A DNA stretch of 64,000 bases from an uncultured Curvibacter sp. (GCA_903828535.1 CAIKMN010000011.1:1-64000); one strand, 5' to 3'. Positions 1-9,017 are shown, counted from the first letter of the stretch. A program made the numbers and translations. Notes: generated from the letters alone by a model not told the origin.

Positions 1-332
1 CGGACGACACCTTGGACGTGTTCGGGGTGCACGGCGTGGGCGGCATCTTGGGTGCGTTGTTGACCGGTGTGTTTAACTCGCCCAACCTGGGGGGCCCCAG
101 CTTCCCCGCTGACTGGTTCACGGTGGCCGCGGTGACGCCAGACGCCTACTCGATCGCCGCTCAAGTCTTGGTGCAAGCCAAAGCGATTGGCGTGACGATT
201 GTATGGTCGGCTGTGGTGGCCCTGATCGCCTACAAGCTGGTCGACTTGACCATCGGCCTGCGGGTGACCGAAGAAGAAGAGCGCGAAGGCCTGGACATCA
301 GCTCGCACGGCGAAACGGCTTACAACCGCTAA
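1..332 (+). CDS. amtB: Ammonium transporter AmtB, C-terminal fragment
   Basis: The 5' part lies outside the window; about 109 codons remain, read from base 3. AmtB/Mep/Rh proteins are trimeric inner-membrane ammonium channels, normally regulated by a PII protein. The fragment opens with the conserved stretch DDTLDVFGVHGVGG, whose His corresponds to the second pore histidine of E. coli AmtB. It then has two hydrophobic segments (the last one rich in Val and Ala, near 60-80) and a short charged cytoplasmic tail with several Glu residues. The tail is where PII proteins dock in this family. A strong terminator follows. The nitrogen theme recurs later in the window with ntrBC and glnA. The family assignment is firm; the N-terminal half and any upstream glnK cannot be seen. 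Confidence 0.95.
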   Translation, partial: DDTLDVFGVHGVGGILGALLTGVFNSPNLGGPSFPADWFTVAAVTPDAYSIAAQVLVQAKAIGVTIVWSAVVALIAYKLVDLTIGLRVTEEEEREGLDISSHGETAYNR

Positions 333-363
333 ACCGCATGACTTAAGCGTTAAGTCTCACATT

Positions 364-398
364 AAAAAGGGCGTTGGTTGAACCAACGCCCTTTTTTT
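364..398 (+). terminator. Rho-independent terminator after amtB
   Basis: An 11-bp GC-rich inverted repeat (gggcgttggtt / aaccaacgccc) with a tiny loop is flanked by A-run and T-run tracts, so it can work in both directions. It sits between convergent amtB (+) and the RidA-like gene (-). Confidence 0.9.
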
Positions 399-454
399 AT
401 GCTGACTGAAAAAAATGAAAATCGGGCCGAATAAGTCGCGCTGGTGTCGACGGT

Positions 455-832
455 TTAAACAGATGACTCAGATGAAATGGCCGCCACGCATTCAATTTCC
501 ACTTTGTAGTCGATGCTGATCAAGCGACCCCCGACCGTGGCCCGGGCTGGCGTGTGGCCCGGCACGACCCAATCGTCCCAAACGGAATTCATGGCCACGT
601 AATCGCCGACCGATGACAAATAAATTCGGGCCTGCACAATGTGTGTTTTGTTGGCACCGGCCTTGGCCAGCAGTTTATCGATGAACCCCAGCACTTGACG
701 TGTCTGTCCGGTGATGTCCAAGGTCGTGTCTTCTGCGACTTGACCGGATACATAAATCATTTTCCCGTGACCCAAGTCAACCACCGTCATTTCGCTGAAG
801 CGGGGGCCACAATCAAATCGGGTTATTTCCAT
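455..832 (-). CDS. RidA/YjgF/Rid family protein
   Basis: A 125-residue single-domain protein of the YjgF/YER057c/UK114 (Rid) superfamily. RidA members are trimeric deaminases that hydrolyse reactive enamine/imine intermediates; other Rid subgroups have different or unknown substrates. The sequence shows the IYVSGQV strand and the ARATVGG stretch, whose Arg matches the substrate-carboxylate arginine of RidA. I place the start at ATG 832 because an AGGA motif sits 7 bases upstream; a GTG in frame at 835 is possible. It begins about 12 bases after the stop of the efflux outer-membrane gene on the same strand, so it is probably the last gene of that operon, although a link between Rid chemistry and efflux is not established. 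Subgroup (RidA versus Rid1-7) is not resolved by eye. Confidence 0.85.
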   Translation of the reverse strand: MEITRFDCGPRFSEMTVVDLGHGKMIYVSGQVAEDTTLDITGQTRQVLGFIDKLLAKAGANKTHIVQARIYLSSVGDYVAMNSVWDDWVVPGHTPARATVGGRLISIDYKVEIECVAAISSESSV

Positions 833-844
833 CACAAAATCCTG

Positions 845-2344
845 TTAGTTGGCGAGCTGATGACCGGGCCGATTGGAAGCGCCCGAAGCGGCCTCCCAAC
901 TCCCCCCCAACGCCAAGCACAAGGTCGCCACATCGCTGAGTTGGTTCACGCGGGTTTGGGCCAAGGCTTGTTTGGCCTGCAACACCAAAAGTTGCGACGC
1001 CATCAGGCTCAACGCACTTTGGTCACCTGCATCATACTGACGCTGGGCAATTTGTGCTGATTTTTCAGCGGATTTCAAAGCACTGATTTGGTGTTTTGCC
1101 AAAGCGTCATCGTGCTGAATCGCGACCAAACTGTCGGCAAGATTCTGGAAGGCCGCCAACACGGTTTGGCGGTACTGTGCGGCCGCTTGGTCGTAGTTGT
1201 CCCGAGCCACCTTTTCGCGGGCCGACAAAGTGCCGCCGTCAAAAACAGGGGCCACGATGCCCCCAGCCAAGGACCAAAATTGGCTGGCTGAGCTGAATAA
1301 ACTCGACCACTGCTGGCTGGACTGCCCCAGCAACGTGGTGCCCAAAGTGATTTGGGGCAATCGATTCGCGCGGGCCACGCCAATCGCGGCGCTGGCGGCG
1401 TGTAAATTTTCTTCCGCTTGGCGAACATCCGGCCGGTGGCTTAGCCACTGCGAAGGCGCGGTCAGCGGAAGGTTGGCTGGCAAATTCAAATCTTTTAATT
1501 CAAAGCCCTGCCCCACCGAATCAGCGGGGTAAGCACCCAACAGGTTTTTCAAGAGGTCAAGTTGCTGATCACGCTGTTTACGCAAAGGGGGTAATTGCAT
1601 TTCCAAGCCCAAGACTTGTTGAACTTGAAACTGAACGTCGGCCTCGGAAACTTGGCCTATTTTTTGAAATTGACGGGTTCTGTCCAACGCCTTTTGTTGC
1701 AGTTGCAGCTGCGCTTCGAGCAAGGCAATTTGTTCTCGTAAACCGGCTTCTTGGGCCGCTGCCGTGACGACGTTGCTCACCAGCAGCAGGCGGGTCGCAG
1801 CCAGGGCCGCCGCTTGGCCTTCGGCTTGCGCCTGAGCAGACTCGACGTTGCGGCGGTTCAGACCAAACACATCGAAGGCGTAAGCCACATTCACTTGGGC
1901 CGTGTGGAGATTGCCCACATAGTCGTTGTTGGCCAAGGGACTGGCTAAAACCTGGGGCGATCTTTGCCGGGTGAACTCATAGCCCGCGCTCACCTGCGGC
2001 GTCGATTGCCCTTGTTGCGCCTGAACCGACGCTTGGGCCGCACGCAAAGCGGCTTGCGCCATTTCTAAACTGGGGTTTTGTTTTAAAGCCTGCTCGACCC
2101 ATCGGTTCAAAACCGGAGATTGGTACAAGGTGTACCAGTCCAAGGGCAGATAGACGGCCTCGGAGGGCTGGTCAACTTGCGGGGCTGAACCGCCAGGGGT
2201 GGTTTGAAGGTAGCGGTCAGGCAAAGCCAAGTCTGGTTTTTTGAAGTCTGGGCCGACGGTGCAAGCACCCAAGCCCCAACCCAAGGACAAGCCCAGGCAA
2301 GCCAAGCGGACCGAGCTGAAAGCGGTTTTGAGAGTGACTATCAT
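845..2344 (-). CDS. RND efflux outer-membrane lipoprotein (TolC/NodT/OprM family)
   Basis: A 499-residue outer-membrane factor of a tripartite RND pump, forming the trimeric channel-tunnel across the outer membrane and periplasm. The N-terminus has a short signal and a lipobox ending LGAC, so Cys28 is probably lipidated; CTVGPDFKKP is the typical start of mature NodT/OprM-type proteins. Two long Ala/Gln-rich alpha-helical repeats fit the duplicated OEP domain (roughly residues 70-270 and 290-485), including a SHRPDVRQAEENL motif at the start of the second repeat. Its ATG overlaps the TGA of the pump gene (ATGA), so the two are translationally coupled. Normal length for the family. The substrate follows from the pump, and that is uncertain. 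Confidence 0.93.
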   Translation of the reverse strand: MIVTLKTAFSSVRLACLGLSLGWGLGACTVGPDFKKPDLALPDRYLQTTPGGSAPQVDQPSEAVYLPLDWYTLYQSPVLNRWVEQALKQNPSLEMAQAALRAAQASVQAQQGQSTPQVSAGYEFTRQRSPQVLASPLANNDYVGNLHTAQVNVAYAFDVFGLNRRNVESAQAQAEGQAAALAATRLLLVSNVVTAAAQEAGLREQIALLEAQLQLQQKALDRTRQFQKIGQVSEADVQFQVQQVLGLEMQLPPLRKQRDQQLDLLKNLLGAYPADSVGQGFELKDLNLPANLPLTAPSQWLSHRPDVRQAEENLHAASAAIGVARANRLPQITLGTTLLGQSSQQWSSLFSSASQFWSLAGGIVAPVFDGGTLSAREKVARDNYDQAAAQYRQTVLAAFQNLADSLVAIQHDDALAKHQISALKSAEKSAQIAQRQYDAGDQSALSLMASQLLVLQAKQALAQTRVNQLSDVATLCLALGGSWEAASGASNRPGHQLAN

Positions 2345-5300
2345 CGGTTTTTCCGTCTCACCACGTTGAAGCTGTGGTTTGCAAAGAAGCGCTCGATTGA
2401 AAAGTACAAGGTCGGCAAGATGAACAGCGTCAACAAGGTGGAGACAATCAAGCCGCCCACCACCACCGTGGCAAGTCCCCGCTGCACGTCGGTGCCAACA
2501 CCCGTCGCCAAGGCCGCAGGCAACATGCCAATCGAGGCCACTGTCGCGGTCATCAAAATAGGCCGCAAACGCTCGGCAGCGGCCATCAGAACGGTGTCAT
2601 ACAAGGAATGGCCTTCACCCCGCACCCGGCGAAAATTCGAGACCATGATGATGGCGTTTTGAATGGAGACACCAAACAAGGCAATGAACCCCACCGCCGT
2701 TGCCACATTCAGCGTTTCGCCGGTCAGGTGAACCGCAATCAAGCCCCCCAAAGCGGCCAAAGGAACCACCCCCAAAATCAACAAGGTTTGCCGGACATTG
2801 CCAAACTGCAAAAAAAGCAGCAAGGCCATGACCAAGAGCACCACGCCAAAGATGACGATCAAGCGGGCTTGAGCCCGTTGTTGGTTTTCAAACTGGCCCG
2901 CCCATTGCAAAGTAACCTTGGTTTTGTCGTACGTGACTTCTTTGTCGATGCGTTCTTGAGCTTCGGCCAAGTAGGACATCAAATCTCGCCCGCGGTTGTC
3001 GACACGGACCGTGATTTGACGTTTGTTCAATTCATGCGAAATGGTGCTCTCGCCACTTTGCATGCGCACATCAGCCACTTGCGACAAGGGGATGGCGGCC
3101 CCGCTGCTGGAACGCACGGTGAGTCGACCCAAAGCCTCTGGACTGCCTTTGTCTTCTTTGGCAAAACGCACCCCCACGTTGTAAACCCGGTCTTCTTCGT
3201 AGACCGAAATCACCGGCGCACCGCCGACACCGGTTTGTATGAGGCTCGTCACATCGACCACATTCACCCCCAAGCGTGCCGCCGCTTCACGGTCCACTTT
3301 GACCACCAATTGAGGAATGGGCGGCGCCTGAAAAATGGACGCAGAGGCCGTGCCCCGGATGCCGTGCAAAATGTCCACCACCTGGTCACCGATGCGTCGG
3401 TCCTCAGCCAAATCTTGACCATAGACGCGCAACACCAAGGGACTATGAGCGCCACCAATGGCGTCGTTGACCCCGTCGATGATGGGCTGGCTGATGCCCA
3501 CAGAAAAACCGGGTAATTTGTTCAATTTTTCATTGATGCGCTTGACCAATTCGGCCTTGGATTCACGATCCGGCCAGGTTTCATAGGGGTTCAAGCCGAC
3601 AGGGGCTTCAATGTGGGAAGGCGTCCAAGGATCGGTGCCACTGTCGTTGCGGCCCAGTTGTGTCACCACGTATTTGATTTCAGGAAAAGTCAACATGGCT
3701 TGCCGAAGTTCCGCCGCCATGTCGTTGGCTTTGTCCATCGAAATGCCGCTGGGCAGGTCCACCTGCAACCACAAATTGCCCTCGTCCAACTCAGGCAAAA
3801 ATTCCCGCCCCGCCGTCGCTCCCAAGGTCACCACGGCGCACAGCACCCCCGCACTCACGACGTAGGCAATCCAGGGGGCACGCAACAAGCGACTCAAGGA
3901 CTTTTCATAGGCAGCCGTCAACCAAATGAGCGGTTTGTTGTGGAAAATTTTTCGCGGTTTGCGCAAAGCCACAAAAGCCAGGCTGGGAATCAAAGTGAGC
4001 GAACACAGCAACGCGCCCAGCAAAGCAAAACCAACCGTCCAGGCCATGGGCGTGAATAACTTGCCTTCAGCCCGTTCAAACGCGAACAAGGGGCAGTACG
4101 CCGTGATGATGATCAAGGTGGCAAAAAACATCGGTTGGGCCACGTGGCTGGTCATCTCCAGCACATCGGTTTCGGTCATCTGGACATCGGGATTTTCTTC
4201 ACGACGCCGCAGAATGGTCTCCATCACCACAATCGCACCATCAACAATGATGCCGAAGTCAATGGCCCCCAAGGAAAGCAAGTTGGCGGGCATCTTGGTC
4301 CAGGTCATGAGGACGAAGATAAAGATCAAAGCCACCGGAATGGCCACCGCTGCAACCACCGCGCTGCGGGGGCTGCCCAAGAAAAGAATCAAGACAATGA
4401 GGACCAAACCAATGCCCTCGAGCACGGTGTGGGTGACCTTGTCAACGGTCAGTTTCACCAGATCGTCTCGGTCGATGTAGGGCACGATTTTGACGTCCAT
4501 CGGGTCGAGTTTTTTCTGCAACTCAGCCATCTTGGCGTGGACACCTTCCAACACACGGGAGGGGTTTTGGTACTTCAACATCAGCACGATGCCTTGCAAG
4601 GTGTCCGGGTTGGCGTTCTTGCCCAAGATCCCCTCGCGCTCCTGATGGCCGATTTTCAATTGACCCAAATCGCGCACCAAGACCGGCGCCCCTGATTTTT
4701 GAGTAACCACGACAGAACCCAAATCCTCGAGTGCATGAATTTGACCAATGGCGCGGATCACATAACCTTGCTCACCCCGAACAATGCGCCCGCCGCCGGC
4801 GTTGGCGTTGTTGCTGTTGATGGCGCTCACCACATCGTTCAAGGTCAAGTTGTATTGGCTCAATTTTTCAGGGCTGAGCTCAAGCTGGTATTCACGGGAA
4901 AAACCGCCGAAATTGGAAACATCCACCACGCCGGCGACTTCTTTGAAACCGGGCACCACTATCCAGTTCTGAATTTCAGACAGTTGCATCAAGTTCTTGG
5001 AATCCGACTCCAATGTGTAGCGCAAAATCTCGCCGCCCGGCCCGGTCACGGGGCCCAGTCCCGGTTGGGCGCCCGCTGGCAAACTCACGCCGCTGATGCG
5101 CTCTAAAACACGCTGATTCGCAAAGTAGTCGTCGGTGCCGTCCTTGAAAACCAAGGTGATCAGGGACAAGGCAAAAGTACTGCTGGAGCGAATGGTGACC
5201 AGCCCAGGCGTGTTGCGCAGCGCGCGTTCCAGGGGAACGGTGATTTGTTGCTCGACCTCTTCCGCCGCCAAGCCCGGTACTTGGGTGGTTACCAAGGTGG

Positions 5301-5436
5301 TGACGTCGCCAATTTCAGGATAGGCTTCGACGGTCATATTGACCCAGCAGAAGTAACCATAAATGCCCAGCAGGACGGTGACCAACCAGACCAAATGCCG
5401 GCGCTTAAAGCAAAGCGCTATGAGCTGATTAATCAT
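2341..5436 (-). CDS. RND efflux pump, CusA/CzcA (HME) type
   Basis: A 1031-residue inner-membrane proton-driven pump with the standard RND duplication: TM1 near residues 10-30, a large periplasmic loop, TM2-6 around 335-485, TM7, a second loop, and TM8-12 at the C-terminus. The TM4 segment reads DFGIIVDGAIVVMET, matching the DFG..DGA..E signature of heavy-metal efflux (HME) RND proteins rather than the drug-exporting HAE1 group. The exact substrate is unclear: the region around GRNDSGTDPWTPSH diverges from classical CzcA wording, and no metal-responsive regulator or His/Met-rich partner is next to it. It overlaps the adaptor gene by 8 bases and the outer-membrane gene by 4, giving a compact adaptor-pump-channel operon. 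Confidence 0.92.
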   Translation of the reverse strand: MINQLIALCFKRRHLVWLVTVLLGIYGYFCWVNMTVEAYPEIGDVTTLVTTQVPGLAAEEVEQQITVPLERALRNTPGLVTIRSSSTFALSLITLVFKDGTDDYFANQRVLERISGVSLPAGAQPGLGPVTGPGGEILRYTLESDSKNLMQLSEIQNWIVVPGFKEVAGVVDVSNFGGFSREYQLELSPEKLSQYNLTLNDVVSAINSNNANAGGGRIVRGEQGYVIRAIGQIHALEDLGSVVVTQKSGAPVLVRDLGQLKIGHQEREGILGKNANPDTLQGIVLMLKYQNPSRVLEGVHAKMAELQKKLDPMDVKIVPYIDRDDLVKLTVDKVTHTVLEGIGLVLIVLILFLGSPRSAVVAAVAIPVALIFIFVLMTWTKMPANLLSLGAIDFGIIVDGAIVVMETILRRREENPDVQMTETDVLEMTSHVAQPMFFATLIIITAYCPLFAFERAEGKLFTPMAWTVGFALLGALLCSLTLIPSLAFVALRKPRKIFHNKPLIWLTAAYEKSLSRLLRAPWIAYVVSAGVLCAVVTLGATAGREFLPELDEGNLWLQVDLPSGISMDKANDMAAELRQAMLTFPEIKYVVTQLGRNDSGTDPWTPSHIEAPVGLNPYETWPDRESKAELVKRINEKLNKLPGFSVGISQPIIDGVNDAIGGAHSPLVLRVYGQDLAEDRRIGDQVVDILHGIRGTASASIFQAPPIPQLVVKVDREAAARLGVNVVDVTSLIQTGVGGAPVISVYEEDRVYNVGVRFAKEDKGSPEALGRLTVRSSSGAAIPLSQVADVRMQSGESTISHELNKRQITVRVDNRGRDLMSYLAEAQERIDKEVTYDKTKVTLQWAGQFENQQRAQARLIVIFGVVLLVMALLLFLQFGNVRQTLLILGVVPLAALGGLIAVHLTGETLNVATAVGFIALFGVSIQNAIIMVSNFRRVRGEGHSLYDTVLMAAAERLRPILMTATVASIGMLPAALATGVGTDVQRGLATVVVGGLIVSTLLTLFILPTLYFSIERFFANHSFNVVRRKNR

Positions 5437-6538
5437 TCAGCAGCACTCCGCCTCGAACCACAATCTTGTCCCCCGGATTCAACCCACTGACGACACGCAC
5501 CTCGCCTTTGTCCTCTTGCCCCAACTGGACAACGCGAGGCTCAAAGGTCCAAGGTTTGGTTTGAACGAAGACCAAGTTTTTATCGTTGGACATGATGACC
5601 GCTGACAATGGCACCACCACCTGCGGGGGCTGCGGCACGTTGAACTTGACGGACGCGAACATGTTGGGCAACAGGTGGTGTTTTGGATTGGCCACCCAAG
5701 CGCGCACTTTGACGCGGCGGGTGTCCGGATCCAAAATCGCGCCAATGCTTTGCACCTTGGCTTGAAGGACTTGATCGGGCCAAGCGGTGGTGGTCGCGGA
5801 CAGCGTTTGACCCAATTTAATTTGCGACAACAGATTTTCGGGCACCAGCAAGGTCAGGAAAACCGAATCAAGGTTGGTGACCGTCATCAAGCTGGCCGTG
5901 AGGTCGTTGACCACTGAATTGGTGCCGACATTCACGCTGCTGATGGTGCCTGAAATGGGGGCTTTGACGGGCAGACTCAGCTTTGACAAATCAACTTGTG
6001 CAGGCAATTCGTAGACCTTCAAGCGCAGCTCGGATCGCTCCATTTCGCTGCGTGCTTGTTCAAAAGCACTCTGGGCTTGGTCTACATCCTTTTGTGAATT
6101 GCCGCCCCCACTAAAGACTTGTTTGGTGCGCTCCAGGGCGGTTTGTGCCAGGTGATAAGCATCACGGGCCTTTTGCACATCGGCGCCGACTTGTAACAGG
6201 TCACTGGATTGAATGCTGGCCATGAGTTGGCCAGCGCGAACGGTATCACCCAAGCTGACCTTCACGTCCACCAAACGACCCGTCAAGGCCGGCAACACGC
6301 TCACCGAGGCCGCAGGATCGACTTCGATGACACCCGGAATGGTTTGGTAGTGGGGCAAGGACTTTTGCACGGCCGTCCCCATTTCAATCCGTTTTCGGTA
6401 GGTGGACGTTTCAGGAATGCCGACTTGTTTGCCCTCGCGAACCAAGACGGCCTCTTCTGCCTGGACACCACTTGCGCCGATCAATGACAACCAAAGAACT
6501 ACAGTCGACCTAAAGAGTGGCGTGATAAAAGGCTTCAT
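5429..6538 (-). CDS. RND efflux periplasmic adaptor (membrane fusion protein)
   Basis: A 369-residue HlyD/CusB-type adaptor that bridges pump and outer-membrane channel. The signal peptide is residues 1-28, ending GVQA. The barrel-sandwich (biotinyl-lipoyl-like) halves are visible near 80-115 (LTGRLVDVKVSLGDTVRAG) and 195-215 (VKAPISGTISSVNVG), separated by an alpha-helical hairpin with Gln/Ala-rich heptads, followed by beta-barrel and C-terminal domains (DKIVVRGGVLL). It lacks an obvious His/Met-rich metal-binding N-terminal extension, so a metal substrate is not directly supported. It is the first gene of the efflux operon, and 90 bases separate it from the DUF3297 gene upstream. Confidence 0.9.
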   Translation of the reverse strand: MKPFITPLFRSTVVLWLSLIGASGVQAEEAVLVREGKQVGIPETSTYRKRIEMGTAVQKSLPHYQTIPGVIEVDPAASVSVLPALTGRLVDVKVSLGDTVRAGQLMASIQSSDLLQVGADVQKARDAYHLAQTALERTKQVFSGGGNSQKDVDQAQSAFEQARSEMERSELRLKVYELPAQVDLSKLSLPVKAPISGTISSVNVGTNSVVNDLTASLMTVTNLDSVFLTLLVPENLLSQIKLGQTLSATTTAWPDQVLQAKVQSIGAILDPDTRRVKVRAWVANPKHHLLPNMFASVKFNVPQPPQVVVPLSAVIMSNDKNLVFVQTKPWTFEPRVVQLGQEDKGEVRVVSGLNPGDKIVVRGGVLLND

Positions 6539-6628
6539 CGATGATTTTCCGTCAAGCTGTAACTAAATTTTGGCCGATGATAACGGCGTGATTTGTAATC
6601 CGTATGACAAAGTGTTGACGCAAAAACC

Positions 6629-6877
6629 TCAATTGACCTCTGACTTGTAAAAGGCCTCGACTCGACCCTTGAGCTTCAACAAAAGGGGATTGCCCTTGCG
6701 GTCCAAGGTTTTGCCAGCGGGCACTTTGATCCAGCCTTCGCTCACGCAGTACTCTTCGACGTCAAAACGCTCTCGGTCGTTGAATCGAATGCCAATGTCA
6801 TGCTCAAAAACAGCGGCCACAAAATGGGGGCTGGTGGGATTAACACTTAAATGATCGGGAAGTTCAGGGCGTTGCAT
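6629..6877 (-). CDS. DUF3297 family protein
   Basis: A small 82-residue soluble protein whose sequence (LPDHLSVNPTSPHF near the N-terminus, a central GIRFNDRERFDVEEYC stretch, then a basic KTLDRKGNPLLLKLKGRVEAFY end) matches DUF3297, a short family common in proteobacteria. Function is unknown; some databases attach the name glutathione peroxidase, which I would not accept because there is no thioredoxin fold or catalytic motif. It lies downstream of hup and tRNA-Val on the same strand but after a terminator. Confidence 0.75.
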   Translation of the reverse strand: MQRPELPDHLSVNPTSPHFVAAVFEHDIGIRFNDRERFDVEEYCVSEGWIKVPAGKTLDRKGNPLLLKLKGRVEAFYKSEVN

Positions 6878-6898
6878 GCAAATCAGTCAGTAACAAAC

Positions 6899-6930
6899 AA
6901 AAAAGGGCACAGAGTCATCTGGGCCCTTTC
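6899..6930 (-). terminator. Rho-independent terminator after hup/tRNA-Val
   Basis: Read on the minus strand, AAAGGGC pairs with GCCCTTT across a loop of about 14 bases and is followed by a T-run. It lies 22 bases beyond the tRNA-Val 3' end and upstream of the DUF3297 start. Confidence 0.7.
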
Positions 6931-6952
6931 GGAACTGGGGTGTATTTTCGTG

Positions 6953-7028
6953 TGGTGGGTGCTGACGGGCTCGAACCGCCGACCCGCGCCTTGTAAGGGC
7001 GCTGCTCTACCAACTGAGCTAAGCACCC
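6953..7028 (-). tRNA. tRNA-Val (anticodon TAC)
   Basis: A 76-base cloverleaf: acceptor GGGTGCT/AGCACCC, D-loop AGCTCAGTTGGTAGAGC, anticodon loop CTTACAA giving TAC, T-arm GGTTCGAGCC, discriminator A and encoded CCA. It lies 18 bases downstream of the hup stop, so it is probably processed from the hup transcript. Its immediate leader and trailer are nearly complementary (see findings). Confidence 0.97.
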
Positions 7029-7045
7029 CACAGAAAATACTTGAA

Positions 7046-7318
7046 TTAGTTCAGTGCGTCTTTCAGGGCTTTGCCTGGACGGAACTTAGGCACCTTGGCG
7101 GCCTTGATCTTGATGGTGGCGCCAGTGCGGGGGTTGCGGCCAGCACGAGCAGCGCGCTTGGTCACGGCAAAAGAGCCAAAACCGACCAGGGAGACCGTGC
7201 CGCCCTTTTTCAGGGTTTTCTTGACCGCTTCGATGGTGGCGTCGATGGCGCGACCCGCAGCAGCTTTCGAAATGTCGGCTTGATTGGCGATGTGTTCGAT
7301 GAGTTCAGACTTGTTCAC
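7046..7318 (-). CDS. hup: HU family DNA-binding protein
   Basis: A 90-residue histone-like protein that binds and bends DNA as a dimer in the nucleoid. The sequence has the alpha-helical dimerisation half ([10 protein letters not shown] near the start), the GFGSF hinge, the beta-arm [12 protein letters not shown] with the intercalating Pro, and the [13 protein letters not shown]-terminus. I chose the GTG at 7318 (VNKSELIEH) because it gives exactly the family length and is preceded by GAGGA; a longer frame to 7444 has no HU homology. The 224 bases upstream contain an AT-rich stretch that may hold its promoter. tRNA-Val follows directly. Confidence 0.95.
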   Translation of the reverse strand: MNKSELIEHIANQADISKAAAGRAIDATIEAVKKTLKKGGTVSLVGFGSFAVTKRAARAGRNPRTGATIKIKAAKVPKFRPGKALKDALN

Positions 7319-7542
7319 AAAAATTTCCTCGAGAAAAAAAGCCAGGCGGGCCGGCAATTTTATTAAAAAAAATGGAGGCCATGTAGGACGTTGCCTGTGT
7401 GTCCATTGCGGGGTAAGAGCGATGTTCGCGCAAGCAGTTTCCAATTTTAGACAGATTTAATCGCAGGAAAGTTAATTTATTAATAACTTTTTATGACCTG
7501 TCGAGCCAAACCAGTCACACTGAAGGCCCCCTCCTGTGTCAT

Positions 7543-8454
7543 TCAAGGCTTGGGCATTCGGACCACCAAGCTGACCCCCAACGCCGTCAAGGCCGTTCCC
7601 GCCAAAGTGAAACCGGTGATGGGCTCGCCGAATAAAAGCCAAGCCAGCAAGGCCGTACAGGGCGGGACCAAATACATGAGGCTCGACACGCTGGTGGCGG
7701 CACCGCGCTGAATCAGCAAATAGAGCAAAGAACTGGCCCCCACGGACAAGGCCAGCACCGACCAAGCGACGGCGCCGAATAACTCAGGCACCCACTCGAT
7801 GGGTTGTGGCTCTAACAAGGCCAGCGGTAAGCTGATGCACAACGCCGCTCCCAATTGCACCGCGCTGGCACTGCGCACATCGCAGGGCTTGACGAAGCGT
7901 TTTTGATAAAGCGTCCCGGTGGTGATGCTAAAGAGGGCCATCACCGCAAAAGCCAAAGCCTGCCAAGACGCTTCACCACCCTGTTCCATCTTGGCGCTGA
8001 CCACCAATACCAGTCCGCCCAAACCCAAAAACAAGCCGAGCCACTGCGCGCGGCTCACTTGACTGCCTCGAGAGGACATCCAAACGGCTGTCAACACCGG
8101 CTGTAGCCCGACAATGAGGGAAGAAAGTCCTGAGCCCATGCCGGCCTTCACCGCCGCCCAGACCCCGCCCAAATAACCGGCGTGCATGAACATGCCCGTC
8201 AGGGCCAAATGCCGCCATTGATCGCGCCCCACAGGCAAAGGCACTTTGGCCAACGCAATCCACGCGCTGAAACACAGGACCGACAAGGTGTAGCGGACAC
8301 ACAAAAAGGAGAAAGGCGGCGCATGGGGCATGCCGTAACGCGCGACGATGAAGCCGGTGCTCCAAATCAACACAAAGACCACAGGCATGGCGGCCAACCA
8401 GCGGCTGTCTTGCGGAGAATGGCCATGCGATGGGCTGACCGAAGTCGAGCTCAT
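7543..8454 (-). CDS. DMT/EamA family permease
   Basis: A 303-residue inner-membrane protein of the drug/metabolite transporter superfamily, with about ten hydrophobic helices arranged as two EamA repeats (about 20-155 and 165-298). A Trp-Ser-Thr-Gly-Phe segment in helix 1 and GEPITGFTLAGTALTALGV near the end are typical. Substrates of such permeases (amino acids, metabolites) cannot be told from sequence. Its ATG overlaps the TGA of pgsA by 4 bases, so it is co-translated with the phospholipid gene, without a clear functional link. Confidence 0.85.
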   Translation of the reverse strand: MSSTSVSPSHGHSPQDSRWLAAMPVVFVLIWSTGFIVARYGMPHAPPFSFLCVRYTLSVLCFSAWIALAKVPLPVGRDQWRHLALTGMFMHAGYLGGVWAAVKAGMGSGLSSLIVGLQPVLTAVWMSSRGSQVSRAQWLGLFLGLGGLVLVVSAKMEQGGEASWQALAFAVMALFSITTGTLYQKRFVKPCDVRSASAVQLGAALCISLPLALLEPQPIEWVPELFGAVAWSVLALSVGASSLLYLLIQRGAATSVSSLMYLVPPCTALLAWLLFGEPITGFTLAGTALTALGVSLVVRMPKP

Positions 8455-9017
8455 TTCACGCGGGCCCGTATTTCAGGCAAGGCCTTTTGCAAGTAGTAAA
8501 CCATGGACCAAACGGTCAAAACAGCCGCGATCCAAATCAACAACGTTCCCCACCACTCGGTGTTGATGACTTCAAAAAGGAGGCCATCAAATAAAAGAAA
8601 GGGAATGGCCACCATCTGCACGGTGGTTTTGATTTTGCCGATCATGTGCACCGCCACGCTTTTGGAAGCGCCGAGTTGGGCCATCCATTCGCGCAAGGCC
8701 GATATGGCGATTTCGCGGCCAATGATGATCAGGGCCACGAACACATTGACCCGGTGCAAAGACACCAACATCAGGAGCGAAGCACAGACCAAAAATTTGT
8801 CAGCCACCGGATCCAAAAAGGCGCCGAAGGCCGAGGCTTGGTTCAGTCGACGGGCCAAAAACCCATCGAGCCAATCGGTGGCCGCGAAAATCACGAAGAG
8901 CACCGTGGCGATGCCATTGCAGCTCGCCAGGGGCAGGTCGGTCGCATAGATACCCACGATCAAGGGGATCGCCACGATACGGGCCCAAGTCATGAGGGTG
9001 GGAATGGTCCAAAACAT
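8451..9017 (-). CDS. pgsA: CDP-diacylglycerol--glycerol-3-phosphate 3-phosphatidyltransferase
   Basis: A 188-residue membrane enzyme that makes phosphatidylglycerol phosphate, the committed step to phosphatidylglycerol and cardiolipin. The CDP-alcohol phosphotransferase motif D-G-x2-A-R-x8-G-x3-D-x3-D is complete at residues 51-73 (D51, R56, G65, D69, D73). About five hydrophobic helices surround it. It lies 32 bases downstream of uvrC on the same strand, and the uvrC-pgsA order is a well-known bacterial arrangement. Length is normal. Confidence 0.95.
   Translation of the reverse strand: MFWTIPTLMTWARIVAIPLIVGIYATDLPLASCNGIATVLFVIFAATDWLDGFLARRLNQASAFGAFLDPVADKFLVCASLLMLVSLHRVNVFVALIIIGREIAISALREWMAQLGASKSVAVHMIGKIKTTVQMVAIPFLLFDGLLFEVINTEWWGTLLIWIAAVLTVWSMVYYLQKALPEIRARVK

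Noticed and set aside
2608-3516. Long open frame opposite the RND pump gene
   Set aside because: It lies wholly antisense to a well-supported pump gene, has low-complexity His/Gln/Arg-rich translation, and shows no domain.
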